A stretch of 64,000 nucleotides of DNA, taken from NCBI GenBank assembly GCA_958496175.1, contig OY292274.1:33147482-33211481 (forward strand). Direction: 5' to 3'. Position numbers and translations under genes: made by a program. Position 1 is the stretch's first letter; each line of letters opens with the position of its first letter. Shown here piece by piece: positions 18,656 through 32,184 of this stretch. The notes under the pieces are model-generated. The model was not told where the DNA came from. It saw only the letters and a list, made by a program, of their open reading frames with translations, and ran no database searches. The stretch is from Sisyra terminalis. Its lineage: Eukaryota; Arthropoda; Insecta; Neuroptera; Sisyridae.

Positions 18656-21429
18656 CTATAAAATTTAAAAATGTGAAATAAAAAGTAAAAAAATTGAATA
18701 TAAATAATTTGTTTGTGAAATTTAAAAAATTAAAATTTTATAACTTCATATAAATTAAGAAACTAATGACTAAGTATTATGTAAAAAACTTTTAATCCTT
18801 TTTATTTAAAATTGCTTTTTTCACACTTGGGTCTCTTCTCAAAAACCATGCAATTGACTTTAAAGAATCTAGTAGCATTTGATGAACTTTTGGTTCTTAA
18901 AGAGAAGAAATCACCAAAATTTAGATTATTTCAAACGTCCAAAAGAAAAGTGTGAAATATTTCAGAAAAAAAGATGATTTTGTAAACTTTTTGATCTAAT
19001 TTTCACCATTTTGAAATTTTTCAATATTTTTTTAGTTTTTGATGCTTCAATACAAATTCGACTATAAAATACATTGATGTTTATCAAATTCGAATAAATG
19101 ATTTTCGAGAAAAAAATACGATTCTCGATTTTGTTCCTTGCGGTACAATAATTAAGTGCATATAGTACAATAATTTAAGTAAACTCAACGATGTTAATAA
19201 TGACTTAATTTTTTTTCAAAAGACTAACATAGTACCCTAAATAGTTTTATTAAAAAAAATTACAGTTATAGTGCTTACATTTTAGAAAATAAATAACCCT
19301 AAAAGTTGGTATATTTAATTAAAAAAGCACTATGTACTTTCATTTCCACTATAAATTATGTTGTTGACACTTGACAAGGTATGAAAAAAACTAAGAAAAA
19401 TTACGTGTAAATATTCCTGAATTTTCTCAAAATGGTGCATGGTGTACAAAAAGAATAAATATTTTTCCATTATATATCCAAAGAAAGATTGTTAATTGAA
19501 ATATCAATAGTTAAAGATAAAAATTAATTAAAATCATTGACATTATATAGGTATCTAGGCAGTAATATTGAAAATTAAAAAATTGAATATTTTTATTTGT
19601 TTCTTTAACCATCCATGTTTAATAAGTTTCTACCAAACCACAAAATCGAGTATTAGAATTCGTATTGGAAAAACAATTATTATTCAAATAACGTTTTTGC
19701 AGGTATTTTAATTAAATATATATTTTCTTATTTGAATTCTATAATGTTCATTAAATATGTTAAATAATTTCGGTGAGAATTACCAATTTCCTGCTTTTAA
19801 GTAAATATATTTCTTTTCGAATTTAAAGGTCGCGGAGAATTAATAAAATGTTATTGTGCTAGTTTTAGATTAGGTTTACTTAAATAGCATTAGAAAGTCA
19901 CTCATTTTCAATTGATTTTATGTCGCAAATGTACATCAAGGGAGAATTTTTATTTGTTGCCTTTCAAAGCTTTAATATATGTATAGCGATGATGTATAAG
20001 TATACACTACCTATACATGTACTTCATCTTTTGTAAATTTACTAAGCGTGTCTCCAATTGTCGCTGGGTATGAGAAACAAGAATTTCAACAAGATTTTTC
20101 TCTTTTCTAATTTACAGTAAGATTAATTTCATTCCTATCACCTCCTTACCTCCATTTTTGCATTTTTGTACATAAACATTGCATTAAAATTATTTTACAT
20201 ACAATTGTTCTAATTAGTTTTAGAGAAATTGAAATGGAATTCAACAAATTTGAAATTGTAGTAACAGTTACCTACGTGAACTTAATGTTTATATATTTAT
20301 ATTGTTTTTATATTTCATCTCATATTAAAACAAAATTTCGAAGTATTAAGTTATGTCTAAGTATTTGGTACTACAAAGAAAAATGTTTATTTTCACACTC
20401 AAATAAATACCGTTAAGTAAAATTACCAATACCCATTCCAAATTCTCTACTTCAATCTAATCTACCATTTATATGTGTGTGGATACTTAATAATATTCGC
20501 TGACATTCTACGAAGTGCTTGATATCTTCAAATCACTTAGTTTGTAGGACACGTCACGATGTTTATTTTACACAAAACTACCAAAGTATAATTATTTATT
20601 TAATTTCCATTATCTAGTTTTTTTTTTAAATAATAACTTATTTTCTATTAAACATAATCCTATCCTTATTATAAAAACGTTGCAGCAATTTTGCAAGCAA
20701 AGCGTCAATGTTTATAATAGACATCGAACCTTTGAAAATTAGTTACATTTTTTTTATATTTCAGCAATTGATCAGCAAGATCGTAGTTCTGGGATTAGAT
20801 CAATAAACAATTATTTTGCCAGTCTTAAACAAAAATAAATATTTTTTTTATTTATCTTAAAATTTTGTTTCTCTAAGATTTACATACATCTGAATTAGAC
20901 TAATTATATTTTATTGCCCACATCTATAATGTCGTATTTATAATTTTAGCATCATTATTTCTATTTTAATTTTCAACTAAATTTCTGGATTAATCTATTT
21001 CTGGTCAGAAAAAAAAATAGAAAAATCAAATTTTAATATTAAAAACGGAAAGTTTCTTTATTTTAATTGGGTACCAGATATTAAAGCTACAGCAAATATA
21101 AAATTTACTCTTTTCCGCTTTTCACATTGTTTCTTATGGGAACACTAAGATTGTAGTCACAAAACTGATGATAGCATCAAAATTGACAAAGACTAACAAT
21201 ACCTTGAATTGAAAATGCTATGATGTTATGAGAAAAAAATCTGTCGATTTGATTCTTCCGAAAAAAGTTTTGTTCCAATAAATAACCTATATCATAAATA
21301 GTCTTAAATCATCATTGAACTCGGTTTTAAGATGCCATAAAGTATTATATTTTCTTAGCAAAGTAGTCCTTAAGATATTCATATACCAATATATGTTTAA
21401 ATTTATAATTTTTATGAAATTTATGATTA
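18656..21429. other. intronic, largely featureless
   Basis: About 2.8 kb of AT-rich sequence. The only notable item is a short acceptor-preceded frame at 20765-20838, listed separately. Confidence 0.4.
20765..20838 (+). other. candidate cryptic terminal exon
   Basis: A strong acceptor (TTTTTTTTATATTTCAG) precedes a 74-bp frame ending IRSINNYFASLKQK and TAA, overlapping an AATAAA signal. Its phase would join the 16696-16858 exon. It could be an alternative short last exon, or chance in AT-rich DNA. No transcript evidence is available here. Confidence 0.2.
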
Positions 21430-22060
21430 AGTTCCAATTATAGAAACGGTTGAGAAATGATCCCAAACCTCATATATCTAGGGACACTAATCATAAACGT
21501 GAAGAAATGAAACAGGGTATAGCAATAGCCAGAATAACGATGACAAAATGAATGAAAATATGGAAAATATCATCCATCCGGGAAAACTCGAATGTCAAAC
21601 TAGCTAACGCACTGATTTTCTAATCGCCACTTACATCTAGTAATCGTGGTCCCTAAAAAAAAACGACTAGTAAACAAGTAAAACATTAAACCCTTCAAAC
21701 TAACGGTGTGTACTTAGGCTTACTACGATTCTATTGGACAGAGAAAAGAACTAATAAATCCATCTTGGAAGAACTAAACATATATGATAGACTCATAAGT
21801 AGAATAAGGCATAACTTTGGTTCTTCGGTCATATAGGTAAGATAACTGTATAAATGGAACTACTAATAATTGAAAGGAATAATTTAAGAAAAATGGAAAG
21901 CAAATATAGCAGACGAAGCTTTTCCACATGATGATCTGACCGAAAAAGAATGTCACTCACTGCCTATCTAGAAACCGCACATCTAGAACAGGATAGGGAG
22001 ATATGAAAGATGATATCACCGAACGCGTAGGGATGGAAGGGCAGAAATAAGACTTCTTGC
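21430..22060 (+). pseudogene. LINE reverse-transcriptase C-terminal fragment, family A
   Basis: Frames broken by stops read YLGTLI, EMKQGIAIARITMTK, NVKLANALIF, then EKRTNKSILEELNIYDRLIS and FFGHIG. This is the order of the post-catalytic region in insect endonuclease-reverse-transcriptase LINEs (YLGS, EI-RIA-A, then a short-helix domain and yFGHi-R). The catalytic core is absent. A second fragment of the same family is antisense at 53890-54250. Confidence 0.7.
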
Positions 22061-24235
22061 TCCATTTAAAATAAAGTTTATATCAGGGAAAGAAAATAAG
22101 GGAATATATTTTCTACATGTAACTTAGGAATAAAAACTTATTACAGCCTTCATAATAGTATAGATAGATCATAGGGTATCGTTGAAAAGGCCTTTAAATT
22201 TATCAATATTGATTCTTTTTATTTTTAGTAATAATTTTTGAAATATAGTAGATGTAAAAAGTATTTTTTTTTAAGATGAACAATATTTTTAATGGGAAAA
22301 TTGTTATAGATGCTATTATTCATGGCGAGTGCCAAATCCATAAGAAAAGAAATTCAAAATAAAATTTTATCCGAAACATACCAAGAAAAGCAAGAAAACA
22401 TAAGTATTTTCACCTAAGTATAATAATATGTGTAGGATTTATCTACTAGTAGATACCATTTCTGTCTAATAAATAGAGCTATCTGATCGATATAGTCTAT
22501 CTACCCATGAGTAATACAGACCTTAAGTCCTCAATATTAAAACAAAAAATAAATAAAAAGAATAGTTAAATTACAAGTGCCAATTTAAAAAAATCTATAT
22601 CAACGCGTAAGCATTTTACATTTTTGTTTTAATGATTATTCACTTACAAAAGTTGTACAGAAAAACCATAAATCAAATATTTATTATTATGAAGTTATAT
22701 TTATTTAATTTGTATTGACCATTATTACATAAAAAAATCTTTGAAAGTAATTTCAGTAATTGTATGTAGACGAAACATTTGAACTTATGCTTTAATTATC
22801 GAAACTCATTTAAAACATTAAGTATTAAAATCATTAAATTTATCAAAACCATTAAAGATCTGCTTGCTGTATGATTTTTAGTTATCTTTATAAAAATATT
22901 TTTATGTACTACCTTGTTTTGCAATAAATTATGCGTAAAATAATTTTTATAAATTCAAAATGTATAAATTAGATAGTTGAATAAAATTTAATTGAAAAAT
23001 AAAAAAAAATAGTTATCAAATCAATGATCCGATTCATGTTGGTACAAAACTATATCAACTACTATTGGCATGGACTAAACGAATTTTTTCATGTTCATCT
23101 TACATGCGCTAGAATTTCATCTTAAAACCTTTTTTCTCAAAAGTTTATGATATTTTTAATATTATAGGTATTTGCTTTATAAATTAAAGGTCTACATTAA
23201 ATTTTAATGCAATAGAAACTAAAATCGCTACCTTTGACTCCTGTTAGTTGTATATAAGTATTGTGTTCCGGATATTAAAATTACACTTAATTTGGATAAT
23301 TCCAGTCAGTGATTTATGTCTATTTAGTGAAAACAAAAACGAAATTTTAGAAGTAGCAAACAGTTAAAAAAGTAGTAGTTAAGTAAATAAAATAATTTTT
23401 CGAAACATCAAGCAATAATTTAAAGAGAAAATTATTTCTAACATGACACGTAATGCTCCAGGGTTCGTCTGTTAATCTCTCATCACTATCTTTTCCAATA
23501 TAGTGAACGAAACATTTACAAGGTGTTATTTAAAACAGTATAGAATTGATAAGAACTCAAGAACAAAAACTCAAATGGACCATACATAATAAAGTGCTTA
23601 CAACATTTAAAGTGTTTCTCTATTAACAAGTCTATATTTTATCAAGTCTTATCCACTTCATGTTAAAATTGCTTTTCACCAATTTGATAGGTACCGACTC
23701 ATTGTTAGTATATGATTTTCAAATTCAATATTGAATTTTAAACTTCTTTAAAGATAGTTTTTTTTTCAAAATTATGACCATTTTCTTATCTACGAATTAC
23801 ATTCTTATTAATGTAAATATAAATTAACTTTCTTCTACTTCTTCTAAAGTTAAAATATTAGGACAAGGTGCCATTCTACTCATTAAAAAATAAATGTATT
23901 CTTATACAATCTATTAAATAATCGTAGTTTTTCGAATTTGAAAAATGAATAGTTATAAATTTGAAACATATAAAACTAGTTTTATAATTAAGTCTTCTGC
24001 AAAATAAACTTTAAACGATTCTTTCTTCCACTTTGTTTTTGGGACAAGTATCAATTTTTCTCGAGAACCATGTAACGCTAACTTTGCTAAATTTTTGTCC
24101 CTTCAAAAAGTGAATTATTTAATTAATTTCTTACTTTTCGTAAGTTATTGTTACTTTGAAAAAGGATATTGTCTAACTAAAAAGGAGACGAGATTAAAAA
24201 TGACATCATTTGTCGTACGTATTTTATGAATGACT
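22061..24235. other. intronic, nothing recognised
   Basis: Over 2 kb of AT-rich sequence without coding potential or repeats that I can identify. Confidence 0.4.
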
Positions 24236-24933
24236 TCTAAAGAAGATCTTAAACGATTAGTAATAACGTCAGTATCTGTACTGACAGTAATTACTTAGTT
24301 CTCCATCAGTATTTTTGAACCTAACACGGTCATTCTAAATCATCAGTATTTTAGTCAGTGTATAAACTAGTACGGACTAATTGTTCGAACAACATGGATT
24401 TTCGACAAAAAGCGTGTTTAGCGATAATTTTAGCAATATATAATCGTAACCTTAAATGCAAGCGTTAGGTAAAAGACTAAAATTATGAAAACGGATGCTG
24501 GAGATTACAAGTGTTTTAGAATAAGCGACTCTTTATTTAACGAATTACTGTTTATAGTATTGCCATATTTGGAAAGAAACAATATAAATATGAGAAGCAG
24601 TATTTCTGTTGACGAAAGACTGGCAGTAACTTTACAATTTCTTGCTACCGGCTGACACTTTGGAAACCTGAAGTTTTCAACAATAATGTCACCTGCAGCT
24701 ATAGTGGATTTTACACATTTAGTAATACTGTCAGTATCTCCGTAATTCGTACCCCTTTAGCGGTGTGTCCAGGCTCAGCCAATACTAATACCAACTAGTA
24801 CTATGGAATTGAATATTTTTGAATTCTTTCAATATCAACGTAATTCCATCAGTATAGATCTTACATGATCAGTAATATTGTCATTAATTTGGAATACTGA
24901 CAGTATTACTGATCGTATAAGGTCCGTTTTAGA
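24236..24933. mobile_element. internally deleted PIF/Harbinger transposon
   Basis: Inverted ends of about 40 bp align: TCTAAAG...ATCTTAAACGATTAGTAATAACGTCAGTAT on the left against the complement of ATACTGACAGTATTACTGAT and CGTATAAGGTCCGTTTTAGA on the right (shown in parts). The subterminal regions are packed with ACTGACAGTA-like and CATCAGTA repeats. The interior holds the N-terminal half of a Harbinger transposase. Confidence 0.75.
24394..24735 (+). pseudogene. PIF/Harbinger transposase N-terminal remnant
   Basis: The ATG at 24394 opens MDFRQKACLAIILAIYNRN. After a frameshift or deletion the frame resumes as DAGDYKCFRISDSLFNELL, IVLPYLERNNINMRSS and ISVDERLAVTLQFLATG. A TGA then replaces Asp-Ser, followed by HFGNLKFSTIMSPAAI. 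This order (FR-S..F.ELL, ERL-VTL-FLATG, LKF..I-SP-I) is diagnostic of HARBI1-like transposases. The DDE catalytic part is deleted. Confidence 0.85.
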
Positions 24934-26984
24934 CTTCCAGTATATACTTGTATATATATAATATATAGTTGTATATACTTTTCAAGTTATACTTGTTTAC
25001 GTTTCAACTTTTTATTCCTTTGTAACCACTGTACGCTACAACCAACATGGTCTGGTAATAAGAAATTAAATGTTCTCGCCTCTCTACTTTCTTACCTTTT
25101 TTATTTCAACTCAGCGTTCTCTTCTGGCTGTCCTATTGAACTATTCCACATATTCACATGGTAATTTACGATAATTTTGCCCCTACTTCTATTTCGTCAT
25201 TGAGAGGAGAAAGTATAATTTATACAAAATGCAGTGGAAGGGGGCCGATGAGTTACCATAGTCTTTTCCAAAATGTACGCCGCAGCAAATGCTATTGGGG
25301 CACTGAAAATTTTCCTGTTCAAAATCGTATGTTATTTATATTACATATTAGTTTATAAATTATTAATTTGACCAGTGTTTAACGTTCATGTAAGTTAACA
25401 TTGACAGTTACATTGATTTATATTGTTGTATTTATATTGTTTTGACATGGGGTGCCGCCAAAAAATTCTGTTTGGGAAATTTGGGAACCTTTAAGTTAAC
25501 AATTTGAAGGGGAAACAAACTTTAATTTAACATTGAACTTATGGGGCATGTTGGTTTTATGGTACAATTCGATTCTTGTAGTGCCATCTATAAAAGAAAA
25601 AAAGATGTTTATATATAAACTAAAAATGATTGGGAAAAAATAAATTTTAGAGCCTACTGAGGGGTAGTTTCAATATTTTTCAATTTCCAAACTTTTATTT
25701 TAGTCCCTTAAATCCATAGTTTTTACTATTAATCAATATTGTTTTTTTTTTCTAATAAAGTTTCAAATAAAAATAGTTATGACACAATGGGGTCATTCTT
25801 CAAATCTAACGCAGAATGATGAAATATATACTTTAGGGCACAGAAGTAAAATGTTCAATACTAATTGTTGGAGAAATGATTCACAAAAATAATTAATCTA
25901 GAAATCGAATTTTGAACGCAAGCCTATTTTTGACTTACCGTTTCAAATTTATATTGTAAAAAATATAACACAAAGAAATGTACCGTAAAAGTTTGCATTA
26001 ACTTTACAACAAGAAATTAATTGATTGAAAGTTTTTGCTCTTACGATATAGTAAATGTTCTCAATATTTTTTACAATACGTCACAAAGTACGAAATACTG
26101 AGTATTTCGTTTGGTATTCAACTCAGTAACATAAATCTATAAGTAATTTTTTTTTGAAAATGTTCAAATTGCTTCGTGCATTACTTATGTATGCATTAAA
26201 ATCTTTCTTTCTTCGAACAAAATTCGTGATGATGATGTATTCATCGTGATGGCTTCCTATTATTGCCTTTTCATAATATATGAGTTCAAAGATATAGCTT
26301 TACATATTTGCAACTCAACTAAGAAAAAAATAGCAGAATCCATTTTAATGTTTTCATAAATATATTGACTTACTACCTTAATTTTACTCTTCGGGCACCT
26401 CATACTGGTACATTATAAATGTATATACATTATATCTACAATTTTAATTGCCGTAGCTAATTTCAAAGAAATTTTTAGCAGATTAACGCACAAACAATCG
26501 TAATATTAAAATAAAAGCAGTCTATATATAGATATATTATCGTTAAAGTTTAAACTACACACTTCAGTTTTATAACGAATATTCCCAGTAAATAATGCGA
26601 ACGGATTTGGGAGCGAAAAAATATTTTTCTGTAATAATGCACGGTCTAAAATTTATATTGCTTTTATATAGACAATCTTCCGTTCACTATTAATCATTAC
26701 TACTCAATTAGTTTTTGTTAAAAAAATAGCGAAGAGAAAAACTATTTTTCTGCTACAAAACTTCAAATCTATGGTTCTATTATTCAAATATCGATGGTTC
26801 AGTGTCAATGATCCCTACATAAGACTTGAAAGATTCACTACCAATTTTCGTAATCGCGAATATTAGAGTTAAGTATTTATTTAGCGGGGTGGGGGAAAAT
26901 TGGAATTCGTTCCATCACTAATAGATGTACCATACGTTAGTGTTTACACTAACTATATAATGTATGTCATAAGTGCATGAACCT
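24934..26984. other. intronic, nothing recognised
   Basis: AT-rich sequence. A segment near 25150-25320 is less AT-rich and has a 66-codon frame without recognisable motifs. Confidence 0.4.
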
Positions 26985-27930
26985 AACTACTGAAATACTT
27001 CTCTCAAGAAAGCAAGTCAGAGTGGTAACAGATTCAATAACTGACCACTGCAGACTGAAGAAACATCGGTAATCAATTGGAGTACATGTGGGTGATCCAA
27101 TGTGCAGATTTTTCCAGGCAAAGGACGAAAGTGCTTTTTCAGTGAAAATGCAGCGCTTTGAATGAATGGAGACGTAAATGACTAGAAATAAGAAACTTTA
27201 GTAACGAAATAGTCGAAAAACACCTAGTACACCGGCAGAGTAGTCAGAAAAAAGTATCTTAGCTAAATTAAAGATTCTTTAAAGTAACTAATTTTTTTTC
27301 GCAGAAAATAACTAGTAATAAAGTATCATAGATACTTTTTAAAAGGAACGGTATCTTTTAACTTAAAAAATATCTTAAAAACCGATAATTAACTTAGGTG
27401 CTGAAATACCGAGAGATTAGATACAGAGTTATATTGTTTTATACTATAAGATTCTATTTGTACTTGTTATATTAATCTTCTATCGTTTTTAAAGTGTGTT
27501 GTGTTTACAAAGCCTTAGTTATTCATCTCTTTTAGTAAAGATAAGGAATAAATTATTTGATTACCAAAAAACTTTACCTGATGCATTACAAAACTTAATA
27601 TGTGCATAATATTCAAAGTAACTAAAAAAGTATCCTTTTAAATATCTTGAAAATAACTTAAGATTAGTGTTTTAGTTTCTTTTTCTTAAGAGTAACTAGA
27701 TACCCAAAGTAACTTCGAATACTTTTTAAAAAATTAACTTTTCTAGTATCTAGACAATTTTTCGAAATACCTTTGACAGCTCTGTACACCGGCCAACACC
27801 GGCTACTGAGGTTTCCCATATAGCTACTAGATCTCAACTAGGTGAAATCAAAGAGATTGGGTGAAATATGAACCTAGGAAATACATCAAGCCCTGAGTCT
27901 ACAGTAGTAAGGCATAATCCTGGAAAATCA
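26985..27930 (+). pseudogene. LINE ORF2 tail (RNase H / zinc-knuckle region) split by a hAT
   Basis: The frame reads RKQVRVVTDSITDHCRLKKH, a stop, then SIGVHVGDPMCRFFQAKDES. It matches the conserved LTGHC-L--HL..MG...CR-C---E module near the C-terminus of R1/Jockey-clade ORF2. A 549-bp hAT element (27236-27784) interrupts it, and the LINE sequence resumes after the duplicated TACACCGG. Confidence 0.65.
27236..27784. mobile_element. non-autonomous hAT transposon, intact ends
   Basis: Termini CAGAGTAGTCA and CAGAGCTGTCA are inverted repeats of the canonical hAT form. Both ends abut the perfect 8-bp duplication TACACCGG (27228-27235, 27785-27792). The interior repeats AAGTAACTA- and AAGTATC-like blocks, probable transposase sites. 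There is no coding region. Confidence 0.93.
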
Positions 27931-29123
27931 AACTAATAAATAATAAAAAATCTTCCTTATGAAAATATTCCATAAGAAAGTTCATACTTGCACGGTAATA
28001 GAGATACAAGTAAAAATACAGTTGTGGCTAGTAAATATAAAATTCAATAAGATGCAAGTTAATTAAACATTTGACAATTGTTCCAAATACTTAAATGTTT
28101 AAAAAATCGTACAAAAATAAAATTGACATTTGTTTTAATATAAAATATAAACCAGCAAATAATTCAAAAAGAAGTGTTAGGACTCTTTGTAAATATAGTA
28201 AACTCAGCGTAATTCTTAATTTTAATTAATTCGTATTCTTTGTGAATCTTTGAAATTTCAATTTAGACCTAATGCTAGAAAATAAATCTTATTTAATTCT
28301 AATTTTTAAATCATTCAATTTTTTGATCAATCATGCTGGATTTATGCTCAATTTGGCTATAATTCAGAGTCCTCTGTACTTCAAAAATCGTTTTAAAAAA
28401 AAACTCATGATTCTGCAACTAAAACCATGAATACCTGCGAACATTTAGTCTTTATTTGAATGATTCATTTAAAATAATGATGTTAAAACTGTTTATTTTA
28501 ACATTGTACTTAATGCTTAAAATAAAATAAGAGAATGTATTTACCTATTTAGTTATAAAAGAAAGCGGAAGAATAAAAACAAAAATTTAATGCAATTTTC
28601 ATTGCAAACACATTCTTTAACCTCAATGAATACAATTAGTGGGATTATCAAACCGGAAATATTGATTATGTTATCGTGATACTAATGCCATGAACACTAT
28701 TTAATAATTGTAGCTATCATAAAAAACGATTACTATAGAAAAAAATAATAATTGAAGTACCGTTTTTTAATCTTGCAAAATTTGTGAATATTTATACTTT
28801 TTGAGTCGTTATTTTCACTGATGGATTGATAAACCGTATCCTTAAATTAGCTATTTAATAGATAGAAATTGATCTGTTAGGTAAAATTTAGTAAATTTGT
28901 GATTTAATGAATTAGTTCTTAGTTAAAAAAACGCATCTTTTCTTTATTCTACGGATCACATTTCATCTAGAAGAAAAATATCCTAGCTAAATATGAAAAT
29001 ACAAGCCGTTTTATTGTTAGTACATATAAACAGCGCTGAATTTACACTAGGGCCAGTCGGGGCTTGTGCCCAGGGTGGTAAATTTTCTAGGGCGGCAAAA
29101 TATAGAAAGTGAAAAAAAAAAAT
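27931..29123. other. intronic, nothing recognised
   Basis: AT-rich, no genes or clear repeats. Confidence 0.4.
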
Positions 29124-29347
29124 GGCTAAGGTCTCTTTTAAGTCAGTCAAATCTGGCAACGTTGCATTTTCTACTTTGTTTTTTATTCTATTCACGATTT
29201 TTTTATCAATTCAATTCTTATATGGTGTAATTGTCCCTTTTGTGGCTAAGTTTTCATTATGGGCCAATTTATTCGCGAATTAAATTTAAAACAAAGTAGA
29301 AAATGCAATATTGACAGCTTCTGACTGATCTAAAAGAGAAATGAGCC
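29124..29347. mobile_element. palindromic hAT-like MITE, copy 3
   Basis: The arms GGCTAAGGTCTCTTTTAAG and TAAAAGAGAAATGAGCC mirror each other, with AATCTGGCAACGTTGCATTT inside. The flanks are A-rich, so the duplication cannot be scored. Confidence 0.82.
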
Positions 29348-32184
29348 AAAAAAAATTAATGCTATGAATATTGTTCAATATAATTAATTAATTCTCTCAA
29401 TTAGTCGAGTTTTGTAATGGATAATTCTAGCAATTCCATCCATGCATTATTTGTAAAATCGAATTTTTGTAGATTATGATTTTGACACTTTTTAGACGAC
29501 GAATTGTGAAGATTTAATCGAACAATTTACAATTTCAAAAATAAGGCATGTTTACCTGTTAGCAAAAAGAACCTAACCCAATTTTGAGTCGCAAACTTGT
29601 ATTTCTTGGAACAAAAAAAATGTTGGTATTGAAGTATATATAATAAGATTTCTACAATAAATTCATAATTTTATTTCCTTTAAAATAAGATATCAAAACT
29701 ATAACTTTAAATAAAATTTCAGTTTTAGAGCGGCATTTTCAACAGTGCCCATGAGCGCCACTAAGTTTGAATCCAGATCTGCATACAACTCCCTACACTG
29801 CTACACATCTTTCTATAATTCGTAAATTATCGTAGATATTGAAAGATTATAACTACAATAGAATAAATGAAACATTTTTAATTACTAAGATGAATATTTA
29901 TCATTATAATATTGATAAACGAACTAATTAGTAGGGACGTACCTTTTGAATTAAGAAATCCAATAGCTACATGTATTAGATAAATAAGTAATTAAATCTA
30001 CAAAAAGTATTAATTTTCAGGGAAGAAAAATTAATTTCACGAATGGTGATGCAATTTTTATTAGTTTGTTGTAATATTTCTTTTATAAACAAAATTTATT
30101 GTCGTTAGAAGCCCAAGAGTGCTAACTATCTTAAAACGTGTCTGCTACTGAGATAAGAACTATAAAAAACATTAGTTTATACATGCATCATATGAGAAAT
30201 AAGAAACTACAATTTTTTAATGAGACAAGATTATAAAATATCAAATAAGTATAAAATCAATAGAATTTTTAATTAAGATTTCTCAACATATTCTCATATC
30301 TTTCATGTTTTTTTCTTTCCATCTTTCATTTTTCTAACCATTTAAAAATTCAGTATTGTAGTTTGCATTCATTTTAAAATATTAGTAAATTTATCAAAAT
30401 GAATTGGTGTTAAGATAAAAAAATGTAATGAGGCGTAGTTTTTTTTTTTGGTTTATTAATGTTTAGTTTAAAAAATTTTTGTTGTAATGCAACAACAATG
30501 TGACGACGTAAGATATTTAGGTTTATAATGAAAACATTTTTATTGTGGAAATGATAAGTTAATCAAAACTTTATTAATTTAAGCGACATTGAAGTAAACA
30601 ATTTTATATTGCCATTTTTTCTCATTTTATGTACGGCAGTCATTTATGTCATCATCATTATAAATATGAAAAAAGAAAATATAATATACTTTATGAAATG
30701 CGACATAATTAGTAGAAGCAATATTCATTGTGATTAGGAAAATATGTTAGCACTCATTTACCTTTAGTTTTGCTTTAAACTATGCGCACGTTTTTATGTG
30801 TACCTATAAATTATTTGCGAATACACCATATGATAATATAAATATAAAATTCATTAAAAATTTAATTGTTGTCTTGACTTTTTCGTTTAAATAGGAAACC
30901 AATAAAACAACATAATCAAACCTCTTAAATATCACTTCCATTAATTATTTATCAAACAAACTATTAATTTCCTTAACAAGTTTCTTCAGTAGATACATTA
31001 ATATATTCATATGTAGATATTAAAAAAAGAAACTTAATTTATAAAGCGTTCAGTGTAATACAGTCTTTGATTTTAGAACGGTTTTAGCATAAATCAATAT
31101 GGCATCGTAGTAGTGCTGTTCGCTAATTTTAGCGATGTTAGAAAATGAGATAATATGGTTACGTCATTTTCGTTTTAAATTTGCAATAATCATCTATTAC
31201 TCAATAAATAAAAATAAAGAAAAAATAATGTATTCGATCCAAAGTGACCAAGGTATATAATTTCTTCAATAGCATTTCCCTACACCTCCATTTAAAGCTT
31301 ATGTTGTACTCGAACCGATTTGTTCAGTATAAACTATAAATTCCTTTCATATAAACTATTGACTAATATAATTAAAATGTCTGATTCCAAAACTTCCAAA
31401 GGATAGGATAGGATTTTTGATTGTTTTCGGAATACCATCGTTATATATAAGTAAGTTATATATAAGTTTCACTTATAACATGCATCACTCTAAAGTGATT
31501 AATGAAGTGTATAATTTTTTATTTAGTCTTAGTGTAGCTGGTAGCACAATAATTCTTAAAGGAGTATTGCTACCCCTTCACCTAATAGGTGCTGGAACTT
31601 TCCAAGGAAGTTTCAATAGGTACAAAGATAGAAGTGAGAGAGGAGGGTGTTTGAAGAACTACGGTGTCATTCATTTCTGTCTTTTAGGAAATTGAATTAT
31701 TGAAATACGTTTAATTTAAAGCACCTTTAATAGCTAATCATTTACTATTATCGCATGGTTGTTGTACTGATGCATAAATAATTATTGTATTTGACTATTA
31801 AAACAAACATCATCTATGTGTATTTTGTTCAAATACATATGAAAGAATTTATATGCTTAATATGAGTGACGTAAAATATATTTAGTTTATATATTATTAA
31901 CAGTTATTATTTTATAAGTGTTTCTTCTCGTGTCTTCCTCGTAAAGAGGTTTTTGGTTATTAAAAGATTGAGAACCTATGATATGGTTGTATGAATCTTG
32001 CATTTTGGTTGAATTCGATGTACTATATGCATACTATGTATACTATCCTAATGCACTTACTATACTATATGTATTTAACAATTGAAAACTCCTATTTGTG
32101 GTCCGCGGGATTTAAATTATGAATTTAGTGATCCGTGATGTCAAAAAGTTTGGCAATCGCTAGTATAGTATATAGTGGTAAATA
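29348..32184. other. intronic, nothing recognised
   Basis: About 2.8 kb of AT-rich sequence. A 92-codon frame at 31417-31695 has no recognisable domain, and I treat it as chance. Confidence 0.4.

Noticed and set aside
31417..31695. 92-codon frame
   Set aside because: No domain, splice signal or repeat relation was found. Its length is not unusual for this much sequence.
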